34,501 nucleotides of DNA from Firmicutes bacterium CAG:124 (GCA_000432135.1 HF990556.1:5062-39562); one strand, 5' to 3'. Positions 7,633 to 15,858 are shown, counted from the first letter of the stretch. The notes: a model not told the origin generated them from the letters alone. Numbers and translations: made by a program.

Positions 7633-7690
7633 CAGACGCAGCGCAAACCGGCCTGATCGGATCGCACTGCGTCTGGCGTTTTTATTTTTC
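7633..7690 (+). terminator. Terminator-like hairpin after the ABC-exporter remnant
   Basis: CAGACGCAG (7633-7641) pairs with CTGCGTCTG (7667-7675), followed by GCGTTTTTATTTTT. It is oriented to stop + strand transcription, though no intact + strand gene precedes it. Confidence 0.6.
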
Positions 7691-7694
7691 TGTC

Positions 7695-7730
7695 AAGCAT
7701 ATTGCGTGATGTGCATCATGCAATATGCTT
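7695..7730 (+). repeat. 36-bp near-perfect palindrome
   Basis: AAGCATATTGC (7695-7705) mirrors GCAATATGCTT (7720-7730); the interior TGATG/CATCA also pairs, leaving only a G/T pair and a two-base centre. No U-tract follows on either strand. It could be a protein-binding site, a transcribed hairpin or a mobile-repeat relic. Confidence 0.6.
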
Positions 7731-7762
7731 TGCTTATTATACGCAGGCATGGCGGACTGTCA

Positions 7763-7788
7763 ACGGGGCTGCCGCGAAACAGCCCCGT
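7763..7788 (+). terminator. Hairpin with weak T-tract between convergent units
   Basis: ACGGGGCTG (7763-7771) pairs with CAGCCCCGT (7780-7788) and is followed on the + strand by TTCTTACTTT. It lies just past the stop of the yhhN-like gene, but on the - strand it lacks a T-tract. Confidence 0.45.
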
Positions 7789-7810
7789 TTCTTACTTTGA
7801 ATGCGCTGCT

Positions 7811-8485
7811 TTACACAAACTTGATCGTCAGCGCGATAAAGATCTGCGCCATATAGTACAGCACGTGCAGAACCGCGTTGCGGTAGGGGCTGTCGTTTTT
7901 GCCGAAGGAGAGCACGACCAGCATATTATCGCTCGTCGAGAAGCAGATGCCGCCGACAAAGAACAGGAACAGCGCCCGGTTGGACTCGATAAACGCGCCC
8001 GTCGCCGCGCAGGCCGTCATGAACAAAACGCCGCCGATATAAAGCACGCCGAGCGGCGTAATTTTGCCCGCGCGCACCTCCTTGGCGTATGCGTAGAAGC
8101 AGGCCGCGCCCAGCGCCACCACCGCGATGGGGATCGCGTCCAGCCACGCCGCCGGGCAGAGCGCCAGGATCGCGAGAATATACACGATATGGCCCAGAAA
8201 AAACGACACGGAGCCAGCAGCGAAGAACAGCCGGTGCAGCTTTTCCGACAAAAAGCGCAGCGCCAGAAGCAGATCGCCCAGCATCCCGAGCGTCAGTCCC
8301 GCCACGACATACCATCCGTACAAACTCGGCCCCATCCGCCGCAGCTCCAGCAGCCCCAGCAGCACGAACACCACCGACGCCATGGTCTTGAGCACGACAG
8401 ACGACGCATCGCGCCGCTTATAAGAGCGCATGATGAACAGCGTCTCCAATACCGCGCCCGCACTGATCAGCAGAATCTCCAGCAT
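7811..8485 (-). CDS. YhhN/TMEM86 family membrane protein
   Basis: A 224-residue polytopic protein with about eight membrane helices. Family landmarks are AGLTLGMLGDLLLAL, FFLGHIVYILAIL and FFVGGICFSTSDNMLVV, the last two holding the conserved acidic residues and His of the YhhN family. Eukaryotic TMEM86 members are lysoplasmalogenases that hydrolyse the vinyl-ether bond of lysoplasmalogens; clostridia make plasmalogens, so a lipid-remodelling role is plausible but inferred. GGGGGGAGG lies only three bases before the ATG, so the true start could be slightly different. Confidence 0.85.
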   Translation of the reverse strand: MLEILLISAGAVLETLFIMRSYKRRDASSVVLKTMASVVFVLLGLLELRRMGPSLYGWYVVAGLTLGMLGDLLLALRFLSEKLHRLFFAAGSVSFFLGHIVYILAILALCPAAWLDAIPIAVVALGAACFYAYAKEVRAGKITPLGVLYIGGVLFMTACAATGAFIESNRALFLFFVGGICFSTSDNMLVVLSFGKNDSPYRNAVLHVLYYMAQIFIALTIKFV

Positions 8486-8521
8486 CCGCCTCCCCCCTTT
8501 CCGCGTGTTCCTTCTTCCCGC

Positions 8522-9235
8522 TTATTTTACCATGTCCGCCGCGCCGCTGTCAACGTTACGTGCCTGATCGTATTCGTACAACAGCTTCGCCACGGCCTCG
8601 CGCGTGACCGGCTGCTGCCAGCCGAAGTTGCCCGCGCTGTCGCCGGTAAAAATGCCGTTCTCCTTGGCCCACTGCGCCGCCTGCAACGCCCAGTCGGACG
8701 GATGGTCGCCCGTTCCCTTCAGAGAAAGCAGCTCCTCCTTCGTCATCTCCATCACCTCCATGACCTGCCGTTTGAACGCGAACCACGCGTTCTCGTCGTC
8801 CACCCACATTGCGGGGCACCGCTTGCTGACCACGTCATAATGCCGCAGCACGTTTTCGATCGGAATGCCGTACTTGCGCATCAGCCTTCTTGTCAGCAGC
8901 GCCGCGTTCGCCACGACCGCGTCCTCCAGCCAGTAGCGCCCCGCGTCATACCGGCAGCACATCTCGATGGAGATCGAGTTGCCGTTGCGGCAGCGCGGGT
9001 GCTTCTGCGTATAAACGCCCGCCGTGCCGACCGACCATGCCGTATCCTCGTCGCTGACCGACTGCAGCCAGCCGTTCCGGTCGACAAAATAGTGGGCCGA
9101 GGCCCCGCGCGGGGACTCAAAATATTTGAGTCCCGCCGCGGCGGAGTCGTTGCGCCCGGCCGTGTAGTGCAGCACAAGAAACTCGATGGGTGCGCTGCGG
9201 CCCTTCGTGTAATTACTCGGATGCGCCGTCGTCAT
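8522..9235 (-). CDS. Phage endolysin, N-acetylmuramoyl-L-alanine amidase
   Basis: A 237-residue Amidase_2/PGRP-fold enzyme that cuts between muramic acid and L-Ala in peptidoglycan. Zinc ligands are visible as His23 (LHYTAGR), His132 (RHYDVVSKRCP) and Cys140, with Glu91 (SISIEM) as a likely catalytic residue. Residues about 170-237 (WALQAAQWAKENGIFTGDS, then QPVTREAVAKLLYEY) form an SLH-like segment likely to bind cell wall. The start overlaps the holin gene by 23 bases, the usual lysis cassette order in this direction. No signal peptide, so it depends on the holin. Confidence 0.93.
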   Translation of the reverse strand: MTTAHPSNYTKGRSAPIEFLVLHYTAGRNDSAAAGLKYFESPRGASAHYFVDRNGWLQSVSDEDTAWSVGTAGVYTQKHPRCRNGNSISIEMCCRYDAGRYWLEDAVVANAALLTRRLMRKYGIPIENVLRHYDVVSKRCPAMWVDDENAWFAFKRQVMEVMEMTKEELLSLKGTGDHPSDWALQAAQWAKENGIFTGDSAGNFGWQQPVTREAVAKLLYEYDQARNVDSGAADMVK

Positions 9236-9431
9236 GCCGTGTCTCCGCGCCGCTCTGCAGCTTCTGCGCCTGCGTCCCGAAATAAAACGCGATGACCGTC
9301 GTATAGATCATCATAAAGTCCTGGCTGACCTCGCCCCTGACCGCCTGACAGGCAAACACCGCCGTCAGCGCCAACGTCACGATCGACTTGACCGTCAGCA
9401 GATTTTCGATGCGCTTCAAAAACTGTTCCAT
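9213..9431 (-). CDS. Phage holin
   Basis: A 72-residue protein with two membrane segments (VKSIVTLALTAVFACQAVRG and FMMIYTTVIAFYFGTQAQ) and a charged C-terminus (ETRHDDGASE). Size, layout and position directly before the endolysin fit a holin that permeabilises the membrane at the end of the lytic cycle. SD AGGAAAGGAG lies just upstream (about 9440-9449). Confidence 0.85.
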   Translation of the reverse strand: MEQFLKRIENLLTVKSIVTLALTAVFACQAVRGEVSQDFMMIYTTVIAFYFGTQAQKLQSGAETRHDDGASE

Positions 9432-9461
9432 ACCTCCAAAGCTCCTTTCCTGTACCTGTGC

Positions 9462-9782
9462 CTATGTCACGATCTCCCATTCGGCAACCTCGCGGGCAAT
9501 GCGCTCGATGAACGAATTGCCGTGCAGCGCCTTATACGCCTTGTATTCATAGAGAAAATTCTCATATTCATACTGCCGGATGGTTTTTTCTTCCCTATGC
9601 TTATAATATGCCGCCAGCATATCCGCGCGCAGCATACAGCGCTGCCCTTCCCGGATCGCGCTGAGGCCGAACAGCCGCCCGCGCACCGGCTTTGCCAGAA
9701 GCAGCAGCAGACTCAGCACGGAACCAAGCCCGCTGCACACGCTTACAAGCGCGAAGAATGCGCCCGTCTGCTCCGCACTCAT
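9462..9782 (-). CDS. Phage membrane-anchored protein near the lysis cassette
   Basis: A 106-residue protein with one N-terminal membrane segment (about residues 9-29, ending SLLLLLAKPV) and a cytoplasmic tail rich in Tyr, Glu and Lys (YYKHREEKTIRQYEYENFLY, then KALHGNSFI). Proteins with this tail recur beside holins in Firmicute phages. The role is unknown; a second holin-like or antiholin function is possible. The start codon overlaps the stop of the preceding gene (ATGA at 9782-9779). Confidence 0.7.
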   Translation of the reverse strand: MSAEQTGAFFALVSVCSGLGSVLSLLLLLAKPVRGRLFGLSAIREGQRCMLRADMLAAYYKHREEKTIRQYEYENFLYEYKAYKALHGNSFIERIAREVAEWEIVT

Positions 9783-9994
9783 TGCATCGCTCCTTCCGCC
9801 GCCTCCAGCAGCGCCGCCAGCTCCGGCAGCAGCGCCTCGATGGTCTTTTTCGCTGCCGGCCCGAGCGCCGCGTAGCTCTGTGCGAAGCGCCTGAGCACCG
9901 GCAGGAGTACCGCCAGCTTCTCTGCCGCGCCGGGGTCCAGCGCGTCCAGCCGCGCTTTAATCCGCGTGAGCAGTTCCCGTTCCAGTCTCGTCAT
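9779..9994 (-). CDS. Small helical phage protein
   Basis: A 71-residue all-helical protein rich in Ala and Leu (LERELLTRIKARLDALD, then PELAALLEAAEG). No membrane segment and no recognised family. Its ATG overlaps the preceding stop and its stop overlaps the next start, so it is translationally coupled in the late operon. Confidence 0.65.
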   Translation of the reverse strand: MTRLERELLTRIKARLDALDPGAAEKLAVLLPVLRRFAQSYAALGPAAKKTIEALLPELAALLEAAEGAMQ

Positions 9995-10317
9995 GCCAGC
10001 GCCTCCTCCAGCTCCCGCAGCGCCTGCTCCAGCTGCGTATAGCTGCCCATTTTAATACTGAGCGTCCCGTCCCGGTTGTCTGTGATCGGGCCTGCGACGC
10101 AGTAGCCGGAGCAGTCCTGCTCCTGCGCCGCGTCATCCGCGCCGGCCTCACGCCGGACGATGCCCCAGCGCAGCCCATCCACAAACAGCTGCACAGCCTG
10201 TGCATACGGCATGGCAAGCGTGACGGTTTTCGACGCGCGGCCATCCCAGTCGCGGTCGATCTGCTTTCCGCAGAAGTGCGCGGGGTACTCCGTTCCGTTT
10301 ACCTTCAGATATTCCAT
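9991..10317 (-). CDS. Phage tail-region hypothetical protein
   Basis: A 108-residue protein starting MEYLKVNGTEYPAHFCGKQI. A beta-rich N-terminus (SKTVTLAMPYAQAVQLFVDG) is followed by a glycine-rich middle and a helical end (YTQLEQALRELEEALA). I chose ATG 10317 over the upstream ATG 10347 because AGGGAGGAAG lies just before it. It follows the DUF6273 fibre gene, which suggests a fibre chaperone or tail accessory role; this is inference from position only. Confidence 0.7.
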   Translation of the reverse strand: MEYLKVNGTEYPAHFCGKQIDRDWDGRASKTVTLAMPYAQAVQLFVDGLRWGIVRREAGADDAAQEQDCSGYCVAGPITDNRDGTLSIKMGSYTQLEQALRELEEALA

Positions 10318-10330
10318 ACGCTTCCTCCCT

Positions 10331-11317
10331 TCAGAAGCAGAACGCAAAGCTTACGCCGAGGCTGTTTGAGGCATTGGACGCGCCCGCCTGGCCGTTTGCT
10401 CTGACTCTGCAAAACATACCGCCGCTGGCTGACGACCGTTCCCACCAGAACTCGTCAACGCCTTCTCTCTTCTTGATCTTCGGGTTGCCTGCCTTGTAAT
10501 AGTCGTACTGGCTTCCTTCCCCGGCTACGGAAGAACTTGCAGTCCCGAAAATCTCCACCTCGCTGAGCAGGAACAGCGTGTCCGATACCATCTCAATCGT
10601 CGTGCTGTTGCCCCCCTCAGATGTCTTCTTGTTTACCGCGCGAATGCCGTTCTGCACCTCCGCCGGCATCAGCGCCAGAATCGCAGGCAGATAGGTCAGG
10701 CGCATATCGGTGTTCTTCCAGCCGAGACCGCTCAGGTTGGTGCTGTACATCTGCTTTGCTTCGCTGTAACAATCATGCAGCTGGAATGTCAGCGGAGCCG
10801 TGCCGGAGCCGTCCGCATACTCGTCATGATTCTTGCCGATGATATCGACCTGATAGGCCGTCCCGCCGATGTTCATGGTCTTGCTGTCGCCCACGGCCCA
10901 GCTGTCCGGGGCGATCCCGGTCCTGCACACCGCGATGATCTCTTCCCATGTATTGTCGGCAAAGCTGTCGAGATACAGGGGCATTTTCATGCTCTGCGTG
11001 CCGATCACGATGCTCTGCGCGGCATTCACCCCGTTTTTCGCCGACGTAACGCTCCACGCGCCTGCCTCCGGCAGCTCCAGCGTGCACACTCCGTCTGTCC
11101 CGGCAGTTCCCGTGACCGTTTTGGCGCCCTTCACTGCCGTGACTGCCGCCCCGGCAGAGGTGGTCACGACCAGCTTCGGCGTAATGCCGGTCTGGATCGC
11201 CTGAATCGCCGACACGAAGCCAGACGGATAGACCAGCTGCGCGGACGTGCCGCCCTTGGCTCTGATCGCGTTCGCGACCGCCGTGAGGTCGGTGTCAAAT
11301 GTCAAAAATTCCGCCAT
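10331..11317 (-). CDS. Phage tail fibre with C-terminal DUF6273 domain
   Basis: A 328-residue virion appendage protein. An N-terminal helix (FDTDLTAVANAIRAKGGTS) is followed by an Ig-like or carboxypeptidase-regulatory-like segment at about 55-110 (LVVTTSAGAAVTAV, then CTLELPEAGAWSVTSA). The C-terminal two thirds is a DUF6273 domain (WEEIIAVCRTG, then YQVDIIGKNHDEYADG, ending GVSFAFCF), a fold found at the tips of phage and surface proteins. The start at 11317 overlaps the stop of the collagen-like gene (TGATG), so an upstream in-frame start at 11362 is unlikely. Probably contributes to host recognition. Confidence 0.82.
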   Translation of the reverse strand: MAEFLTFDTDLTAVANAIRAKGGTSAQLVYPSGFVSAIQAIQTGITPKLVVTTSAGAAVTAVKGAKTVTGTAGTDGVCTLELPEAGAWSVTSAKNGVNAAQSIVIGTQSMKMPLYLDSFADNTWEEIIAVCRTGIAPDSWAVGDSKTMNIGGTAYQVDIIGKNHDEYADGSGTAPLTFQLHDCYSEAKQMYSTNLSGLGWKNTDMRLTYLPAILALMPAEVQNGIRAVNKKTSEGGNSTTIEMVSDTLFLLSEVEIFGTASSSVAGEGSQYDYYKAGNPKIKKREGVDEFWWERSSASGGMFCRVRANGQAGASNASNSLGVSFAFCF

Positions 11318-12519
11318 CAGAAGCTGCCTCCATTCGCGTTCGTGATCGTCACTGCTGTCCATGCGCCATTGGACACCCGCAGGAACTTTCCGTTGTCGGA
11401 GGCCGTCACATCCGGCAGGAATTTTTCATCGCCGGACAGCGTATATCTGGTTCCCCAGAAGCCCTCTGCGGCATCCGCCGAATTGATCAATACGTAGCGG
11501 ACCCTCAGTTCCTCCGGCGTATCGCCCTGCGTCATTTCTGTCAGCGCAAATTTCACATACCCGTCAGTGGCGTTCGCGTTCAGCTCCGCCAGCGGAAGCA
11601 GCACGGTATCATCACCAGTGCTCCCGGCCAGCGTCAAAATTGCACGGCATGGCCGCCCTGCCTGATGGGCGGCCAGGATCTCAGCGAATGACTTATCATG
11701 TGTAGCACCCTCGTCGTACACATCCTGCCCCGACAGCGTGCAGGTCACATAAAACGGCTCCGGGTCTTTGCCTGCTGCGCCCGCCGGGCCTTTAATACTG
11801 ACGCTGGCCGGGTTCTGTTTTCCGCCGTCGTTCGTCCAGCTGAGAACACCGGCTGCAGAAACAGACGGCGTGAACGTTGTGCCATCCTGCCCCGGCGTAC
11901 CGTCCGCGCCCGCCGGGCCCTGTGCGCCGTCCTTTCCGGGCGCACCGTCCGCGCCGGGGTCGCCCTTGTCTCCCTTTTCGCCCCTTGCGCCCTGAAGCGG
12001 CCCATTGTTGATCCAGCTCTCTGTTACGCCGTCGAAAATATAAATGTCATACGGCTCCGACGTACCGACGCCGTAAGCGTCGCCCGCCATCGGCGCCTGC
12101 ACGGACGCTTCCAGCGCGGAGGCCGTCTCATAATACCCCTTCACGAGAAAGCCCGCGCCAGTCTCGCCCTTTGGGCCCTGTGCGCCGGTGCCGCCCTTCG
12201 GACCCTGTGCGCCGGTGTCGCCCTTCTCACCCTGCGCGCCTGTTTCACCCTTTGGCCCTTGCGCGCCTGTTTCGCCTTTTGGCCCCTGTGCACCCGTCTC
12301 GCCTTTTGGGCCTTGCGCGCCGGTATCGCCCTTCGGGCCCTGCGCGCCGGTGCTGCCCTTCTCGCCCTGCGGCCCCACGACGCTTCCAACATCGACGGTG
12401 CTGCCGTCCGTCAGCGTGAAGACGAGCCGTCCCCCGTCCGTGACCTCAACCGCCTTCACGCCTCTGGAGATCAGTCCGCCAATGGTCACTGTGATCGCAT
12501 TCGGAATCTCTACCCGCAT
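11317..12519 (-). CDS. Collagen-like phage tail fibre protein
   Basis: A 400-residue fibre. Residues 1-48 are a beta-rich attachment domain (RVEIPNAITVTIGGLISRG). Residues about 49-118 and 178-212 are Gly-X-Y repeats (units such as GAQGPKGET and GADGAPGKDG), expected to form collagen triple helices. Between them lies a beta segment with YDIYIFDGVTESWINNG. The C-terminal about 150 residues form a receptor-binding or trimerisation head. Repeats are nearly identical at DNA level around 12170-12370, so this gene can change length by slippage. It shares an overlapping stop/start with the next fibre gene. Confidence 0.9.
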   Translation of the reverse strand: MRVEIPNAITVTIGGLISRGVKAVEVTDGGRLVFTLTDGSTVDVGSVVGPQGEKGSTGAQGPKGDTGAQGPKGETGAQGPKGETGAQGPKGETGAQGEKGDTGAQGPKGGTGAQGPKGETGAGFLVKGYYETASALEASVQAPMAGDAYGVGTSEPYDIYIFDGVTESWINNGPLQGARGEKGDKGDPGADGAPGKDGAQGPAGADGTPGQDGTTFTPSVSAAGVLSWTNDGGKQNPASVSIKGPAGAAGKDPEPFYVTCTLSGQDVYDEGATHDKSFAEILAAHQAGRPCRAILTLAGSTGDDTVLLPLAELNANATDGYVKFALTEMTQGDTPEELRVRYVLINSADAAEGFWGTRYTLSGDEKFLPDVTASDNGKFLRVSNGAWTAVTITNANGGSF

Positions 12520-12528
12520 ATCCGCACC

Positions 12529-12876
12529 TCACTCTGCCGCCGCGCGGTTGTCCCGCGCAAGCGTTGTTTTGTCGCCGTGCGTATACAAAATGTCATAGAA
12601 ATACGCACCCTTCGGAAATTTTGCGCTGACCGTATCGTCAAACGTCAGCGTTGCCTGCCCGCCTGTCATGCGGTCAAACTGAAACGTATGCACCGGCGCG
12701 TGCGACGCGTCAAAAAAGCTGACCGTCAGACTGTCGGACGCGCCGACCGTGACCGGATCGCCGTCCTGATCGCGCAGCTCCAGCGCCAGCGTCACGGAAA
12801 ACGTATCGCCCGCATACCAGCGCAGCACACCGCCCGCAATGCGCGGGCTTGGCTTTGCGCCCGGAAGCTTTGTCAT
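12529..12876 (-). CDS. Phage structural protein, Ig-like fold
   Basis: A 115-residue beta-rich protein (DTFSVTLALELRDQDGDPVT, then TGGQATLTFDD) without signal peptide or membrane segment. Its composition resembles small baseplate or fibre-connector proteins of Firmicute phages, such as BppU N-terminal-like modules, but the match is too weak to name it. GGAGGAG lies shortly before the ATG. Confidence 0.65.
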   Translation of the reverse strand: MTKLPGAKPSPRIAGGVLRWYAGDTFSVTLALELRDQDGDPVTVGASDSLTVSFFDASHAPVHTFQFDRMTGGQATLTFDDTVSAKFPKGAYFYDILYTHGDKTTLARDNRAAAE

Positions 12877-12899
12877 CTGTTCTCCTCCTTCCGGCCTTT

Positions 12900-13925
12900 T
12901 CAGTTGATCTCATCGCGGCGCGCCGTGCCGGGCGCCGTTCTGCCGCGCTTTTCGCCTCTGCCTCTGGCAAGGGAAGACGAGCGCTTTGTCTGCTTGTCCT
13001 TCGCCGTGCCCGCCTGCGCCGCCTTCTGCCGGGCCTGCGCCGCCTTTTCTGCCGCCGCAGCCTGCTTGTCCGCGTAGGCGAGCTGCTTCCAGTACTGCGC
13101 GTTCGCCGCGTCCTCCCGGTCGGAGCGATAGTTCAGCTCGTTCCAGTAATTGTCGTTCGCCAGCTTCGCGTACTGCAGCGCCAGATTCTCGCTGCGCTGC
13201 GCCTCGCTCTGATACGCGCCGCGCGCGTCGGACAGTGCCGCGTAATAATCCGACACCTGGTCGCGGTAGCGGTCATAGTCGCTCTTTTCACGGCTGCTGA
13301 TGAGCGCATAGCGCTCGGAAAGCGCCGAGCCCTCGCGGTCATACTGACTGCGCGCCTGCGCGTAGAGCTCCGGCACGACCTCGTTGAGCTTCTGCAGATA
13401 CGCGTTGTACGACTGCTGCCCCGCCTGCTGGCTGTAGCTTGAGCCATAGCCGCCCGTGAGCGCTGCCGCCGCACCCATTGTGTTCTCCATTGCCAGCCGT
13501 CCCGCGCTCTGGTACTGCTCCCGGTACTGCCGGTACATCGGGTCTGCCCCCAGATCGTAGGAAAACGCCTTCCGGTTCGCGATCTGGTCATAAAGCGCGT
13601 CCAGCTCGCTGTCCCACCGGGACGTATAGCTGCCGGGCTTCTCCGACAGCACCCGGTCCAGCGCCGCCTTCGCCTCGCTTGCCGCGCCGGACGGCGTATA
13701 GCCGGGCGTTCTGACCTGCGCCGCGTCTGTCTGACCGGCAGAAGGCGTCCCGTAGCTGCCGCGATAGTTATAGATCGTCTGATATTTGTTGCTGAGCGAG
13801 CTGCGGTAGCTGCCGTCTGCGTTTACGCCGAGAATGCGGTACGTGCCGCCGCCCGTCACGACCTCGTCGCCCGCCTGCAGCCCTGCCGGAGCCTTTCCGT
13901 TACCCTGCACTCTGTAAAGCGCCAT
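12900..13925 (-). CDS. Phage coiled-coil protein, candidate internal/ejection protein
   Basis: A 341-residue protein. The N-terminus has a short beta module with GLQAGDEVVTGGGTYRILGV. Residues about 60-300 are helical and rich in Tyr, Gln, Ala and Ser (YRQYREQYQSAGRLAMENTM, GGYGSSYSQQAGQQSYNAYL, YDRYRDQVSDYYAAL), predicted as long coiled coil. The C-terminus is very basic (KDKQTKRSSSLARGRGEKR). This cluster has no tape-measure gene, and short-tailed phages carry internal proteins that are ejected with DNA; this protein is the best candidate by composition. ATG 13925 has AAAAGGAGGAGG upstream; the longer upstream frame overlaps another gene. Confidence 0.7.
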   Translation of the reverse strand: MALYRVQGNGKAPAGLQAGDEVVTGGGTYRILGVNADGSYRSSLSNKYQTIYNYRGSYGTPSAGQTDAAQVRTPGYTPSGAASEAKAALDRVLSEKPGSYTSRWDSELDALYDQIANRKAFSYDLGADPMYRQYREQYQSAGRLAMENTMGAAAALTGGYGSSYSQQAGQQSYNAYLQKLNEVVPELYAQARSQYDREGSALSERYALISSREKSDYDRYRDQVSDYYAALSDARGAYQSEAQRSENLALQYAKLANDNYWNELNYRSDREDAANAQYWKQLAYADKQAAAAEKAAQARQKAAQAGTAKDKQTKRSSSLARGRGEKRGRTAPGTARRDEIN

Positions 13926-14100
13926 TGTCCTCCTCCTTTTTCTCCTCTGTTTCCGCGTCCTCCTGCGCTTCGAGCAGCTGCACCTGCGTGCGCACCTGAT
14001 CGAGCACCATTCCGACGACGCACGGCGGAAGCCCGGAGGCGTTGATCGCCTCCACCAGCCCCATACGCAGCGCGCCGATCGCATTCGAAAGCTTACTCAT
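13900..14100 (-). CDS. Small phage protein
   Basis: A 66-residue protein starting MSKLSNAIGALRMGLVEAIN with an acidic, helical C-terminus (EAQEDAETEEKKEEDN). ATG 14100 overlaps the stop of the S74 fibre gene (ATGA) and has GGAGG upstream, which decides the start against the in-frame ATG at 14157. No family recognised. Confidence 0.65.
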   Translation of the reverse strand: MSKLSNAIGALRMGLVEAINASGLPPCVVGMVLDQVRTQVQLLEAQEDAETEEKKEEDNGALQSAG

Positions 14101-15833
14101 GCCGTTTCCTCCAATTTCCTCACTCTTTCCCGCAGCATCTGGATCTGCCGGATGCACAGGGCGATCAGCTCCTCATAGCGCAGGCCGTAGTCCGCGCCGC
14201 CGTCTTCCCTCTGCGTTTTCACAAAGGCCGCGAAGTCCTGCCCCGTCAGGCCACACGCCCGCAACGCCTGCTCCACATCCTGCGCGACAAGCCCCGTGTG
14301 CGTCCTGCCGGACGTGCCGCTTTTCAGCCGGTAGCTTGCCGGACGCAGCTTCTCAAACAGCGCGTCATAGCGTTCCAGCGCATACGAAATGTCCGTCTTC
14401 TTCTCCCGATCAGATGTAGTGATCGTGCCCGTCTGCGCGTACACGACCGACCACCGGTAATCGGAAAACCCGAGCGATCCCGCGCCGTCAACAGACGGCG
14501 CCGTGCTGCCGCTCACGACCAGATCGCCGCCTACCGCCGTTCGGCAGTTCGTCTGCGCGCCGCCCTCCGTGACGGAGAGCGTATTGCCGCCGTAGCAGAG
14601 CTTCGCGCCGCTTGCCGTCGCCACGACCTCGCCACGCCCACTTTGCATATGGATCCCCGCCCCGCCGTCACTTTGCATATGGATCCCCGCGCCGCCGTAA
14701 GCGCCCGTCGTATAGCCGAGCCATCCGCCGACAGTACCGCTGTTCAGCGCATCGTATACCGCCATATCGCCGCCCAGCTTGATATAATCCGCCGATAAAA
14801 GCCCCGTCGTAATGTCGTTTGCCGACAGGTGATTGACCGAAAAATTGTTGAAATCCAGAATGCCGCCGTTGATGCGCGACGCGGACAGATTGCCTGTCAC
14901 ACTCGCCGCATCGACCGTAAGCCCCGTGATGGTTGCGCCCGTCACATTCAGGCTCGTCGCCCTGATCGCGCCGGAGATCGTCGCGCCGGAGCACGTCAGA
15001 TATCCGTTCGCGTCCACCTGAAACCGGTCTGATACGGAGAGGCCGCCCGTCCCGAAATACATACCCGCGCTGCTGCCGAACACGTTTTCCACGCGGTAGA
15101 TGCTCCCGTCCGAGATCGTCCACGGCCCAAAGGCCGAGCCTGCCGCCGCCGTGATCGTCCCGGTCAGCTTCGCGTTGTACGCCTCCAGTGTTCCGGACGG
15201 GAAATGCAGCTTCTTCTCCGACAGATACGCAACCTCCATCCCCTCCTGCCAGAAGGAAATGCGTTTCGGCGTCACGGTCAGCAGTTCGTTTTTCGTCCGG
15301 TCGACGATCCTTCCGCCGCCATCTGTTACGGTCGTCTCGATATTGCCCACGCCCACACCGTACACCGGCGTCACGTCGTTGTAATACAGCAGCCCCGTCT
15401 TGATATACTGCTGCGCATTCACGGAAAACGCGTTGTTCACGCCCGCCGTGTAATCATACAGCTGTTTGATCCCGACGGAATTGCCCTCGATCGTCAGCTG
15501 CGTCTTTTCCAGATACGTCCCGAAGTCCGACGCCGCGACATAATTCCCCGCAAGCTTCGCCGACCAGACCTCCGAATTCGCCGCCGCAAAATCCGCCGTC
15601 TTGATGATGAGGGACTTTAAAGCCGCGTATCCCGAAAGCGTTGTCTTCTTCTCCGCCTCCGGCAGCCCGTCCGCGTCGATGGCCTGCGCGATCTCCGTCA
15701 GCGCCGCCCGTGCCGACCAGTCGGCAAGATTCAGCTGCTCCGCCATCCCGCATAGATACCGCCGCATACTCTCCAGCTGCTCCTGCGCCGTCCTGCCCGT
15801 AATGGACGGGTATGCAAGCGTCAGGCTGCCCAT
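14097..15833 (-). CDS. Phage tail fibre/spike with S74 self-cleaving chaperone
   Basis: A 578-residue fibre. The N-terminus (ITGRTAQEQLESMRRYLCGM) is helical and probably attaches to the tail. The middle is a repetitive beta-solenoid-like region (GATISGAIRATSLNVTGATI). The C-terminal about 105 residues are a peptidase S74 intramolecular chaperone, beginning at TSDREKKTDI near residue 474 (Ser and Lys of the catalytic dyad) and ending in a coiled coil (IRQIQMLRERVRKLEE). In known members this domain trimerises the fibre and then cuts itself off. A 30-nt tandem duplication encodes AGIHMQSDGG twice. ATG 15833 has GGAGG ten bases upstream. Confidence 0.9.
   Translation of the reverse strand: MGSLTLAYPSITGRTAQEQLESMRRYLCGMAEQLNLADWSARAALTEIAQAIDADGLPEAEKKTTLSGYAALKSLIIKTADFAAANSEVWSAKLAGNYVAASDFGTYLEKTQLTIEGNSVGIKQLYDYTAGVNNAFSVNAQQYIKTGLLYYNDVTPVYGVGVGNIETTVTDGGGRIVDRTKNELLTVTPKRISFWQEGMEVAYLSEKKLHFPSGTLEAYNAKLTGTITAAAGSAFGPWTISDGSIYRVENVFGSSAGMYFGTGGLSVSDRFQVDANGYLTCSGATISGAIRATSLNVTGATITGLTVDAASVTGNLSASRINGGILDFNNFSVNHLSANDITTGLLSADYIKLGGDMAVYDALNSGTVGGWLGYTTGAYGGAGIHMQSDGGAGIHMQSGRGEVVATASGAKLCYGGNTLSVTEGGAQTNCRTAVGGDLVVSGSTAPSVDGAGSLGFSDYRWSVVYAQTGTITTSDREKKTDISYALERYDALFEKLRPASYRLKSGTSGRTHTGLVAQDVEQALRACGLTGQDFAAFVKTQREDGGADYGLRYEELIALCIRQIQMLRERVRKLEETA
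14641..14700 (-). repeat. 30-nt in-frame tandem duplication in the S74 fibre gene
   Basis: Units 14641-14670 and 14671-14700 match at 28 of 30 positions and encode two copies of a ten-residue phrase around AGIHMQS. Being a multiple of three, it keeps the reading frame. Confidence 0.9.
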
Positions 15834-15858
15834 GTCATCTGCACCTCCTTCCGTGCGT

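Noticed and set aside
7706..9295. A 529-codon + strand frame opposite the yhhN-like and amidase genes
   Set aside because: Composition is dominated by Arg, His and Ala, typical of a shadow frame, and it lies over two well-supported genes.
12170..12370. CRISPR-like regular repeats
   Set aside because: The short repeats are codons for Gly-X-Y triplets in the collagen-like fibre, without unique spacers.
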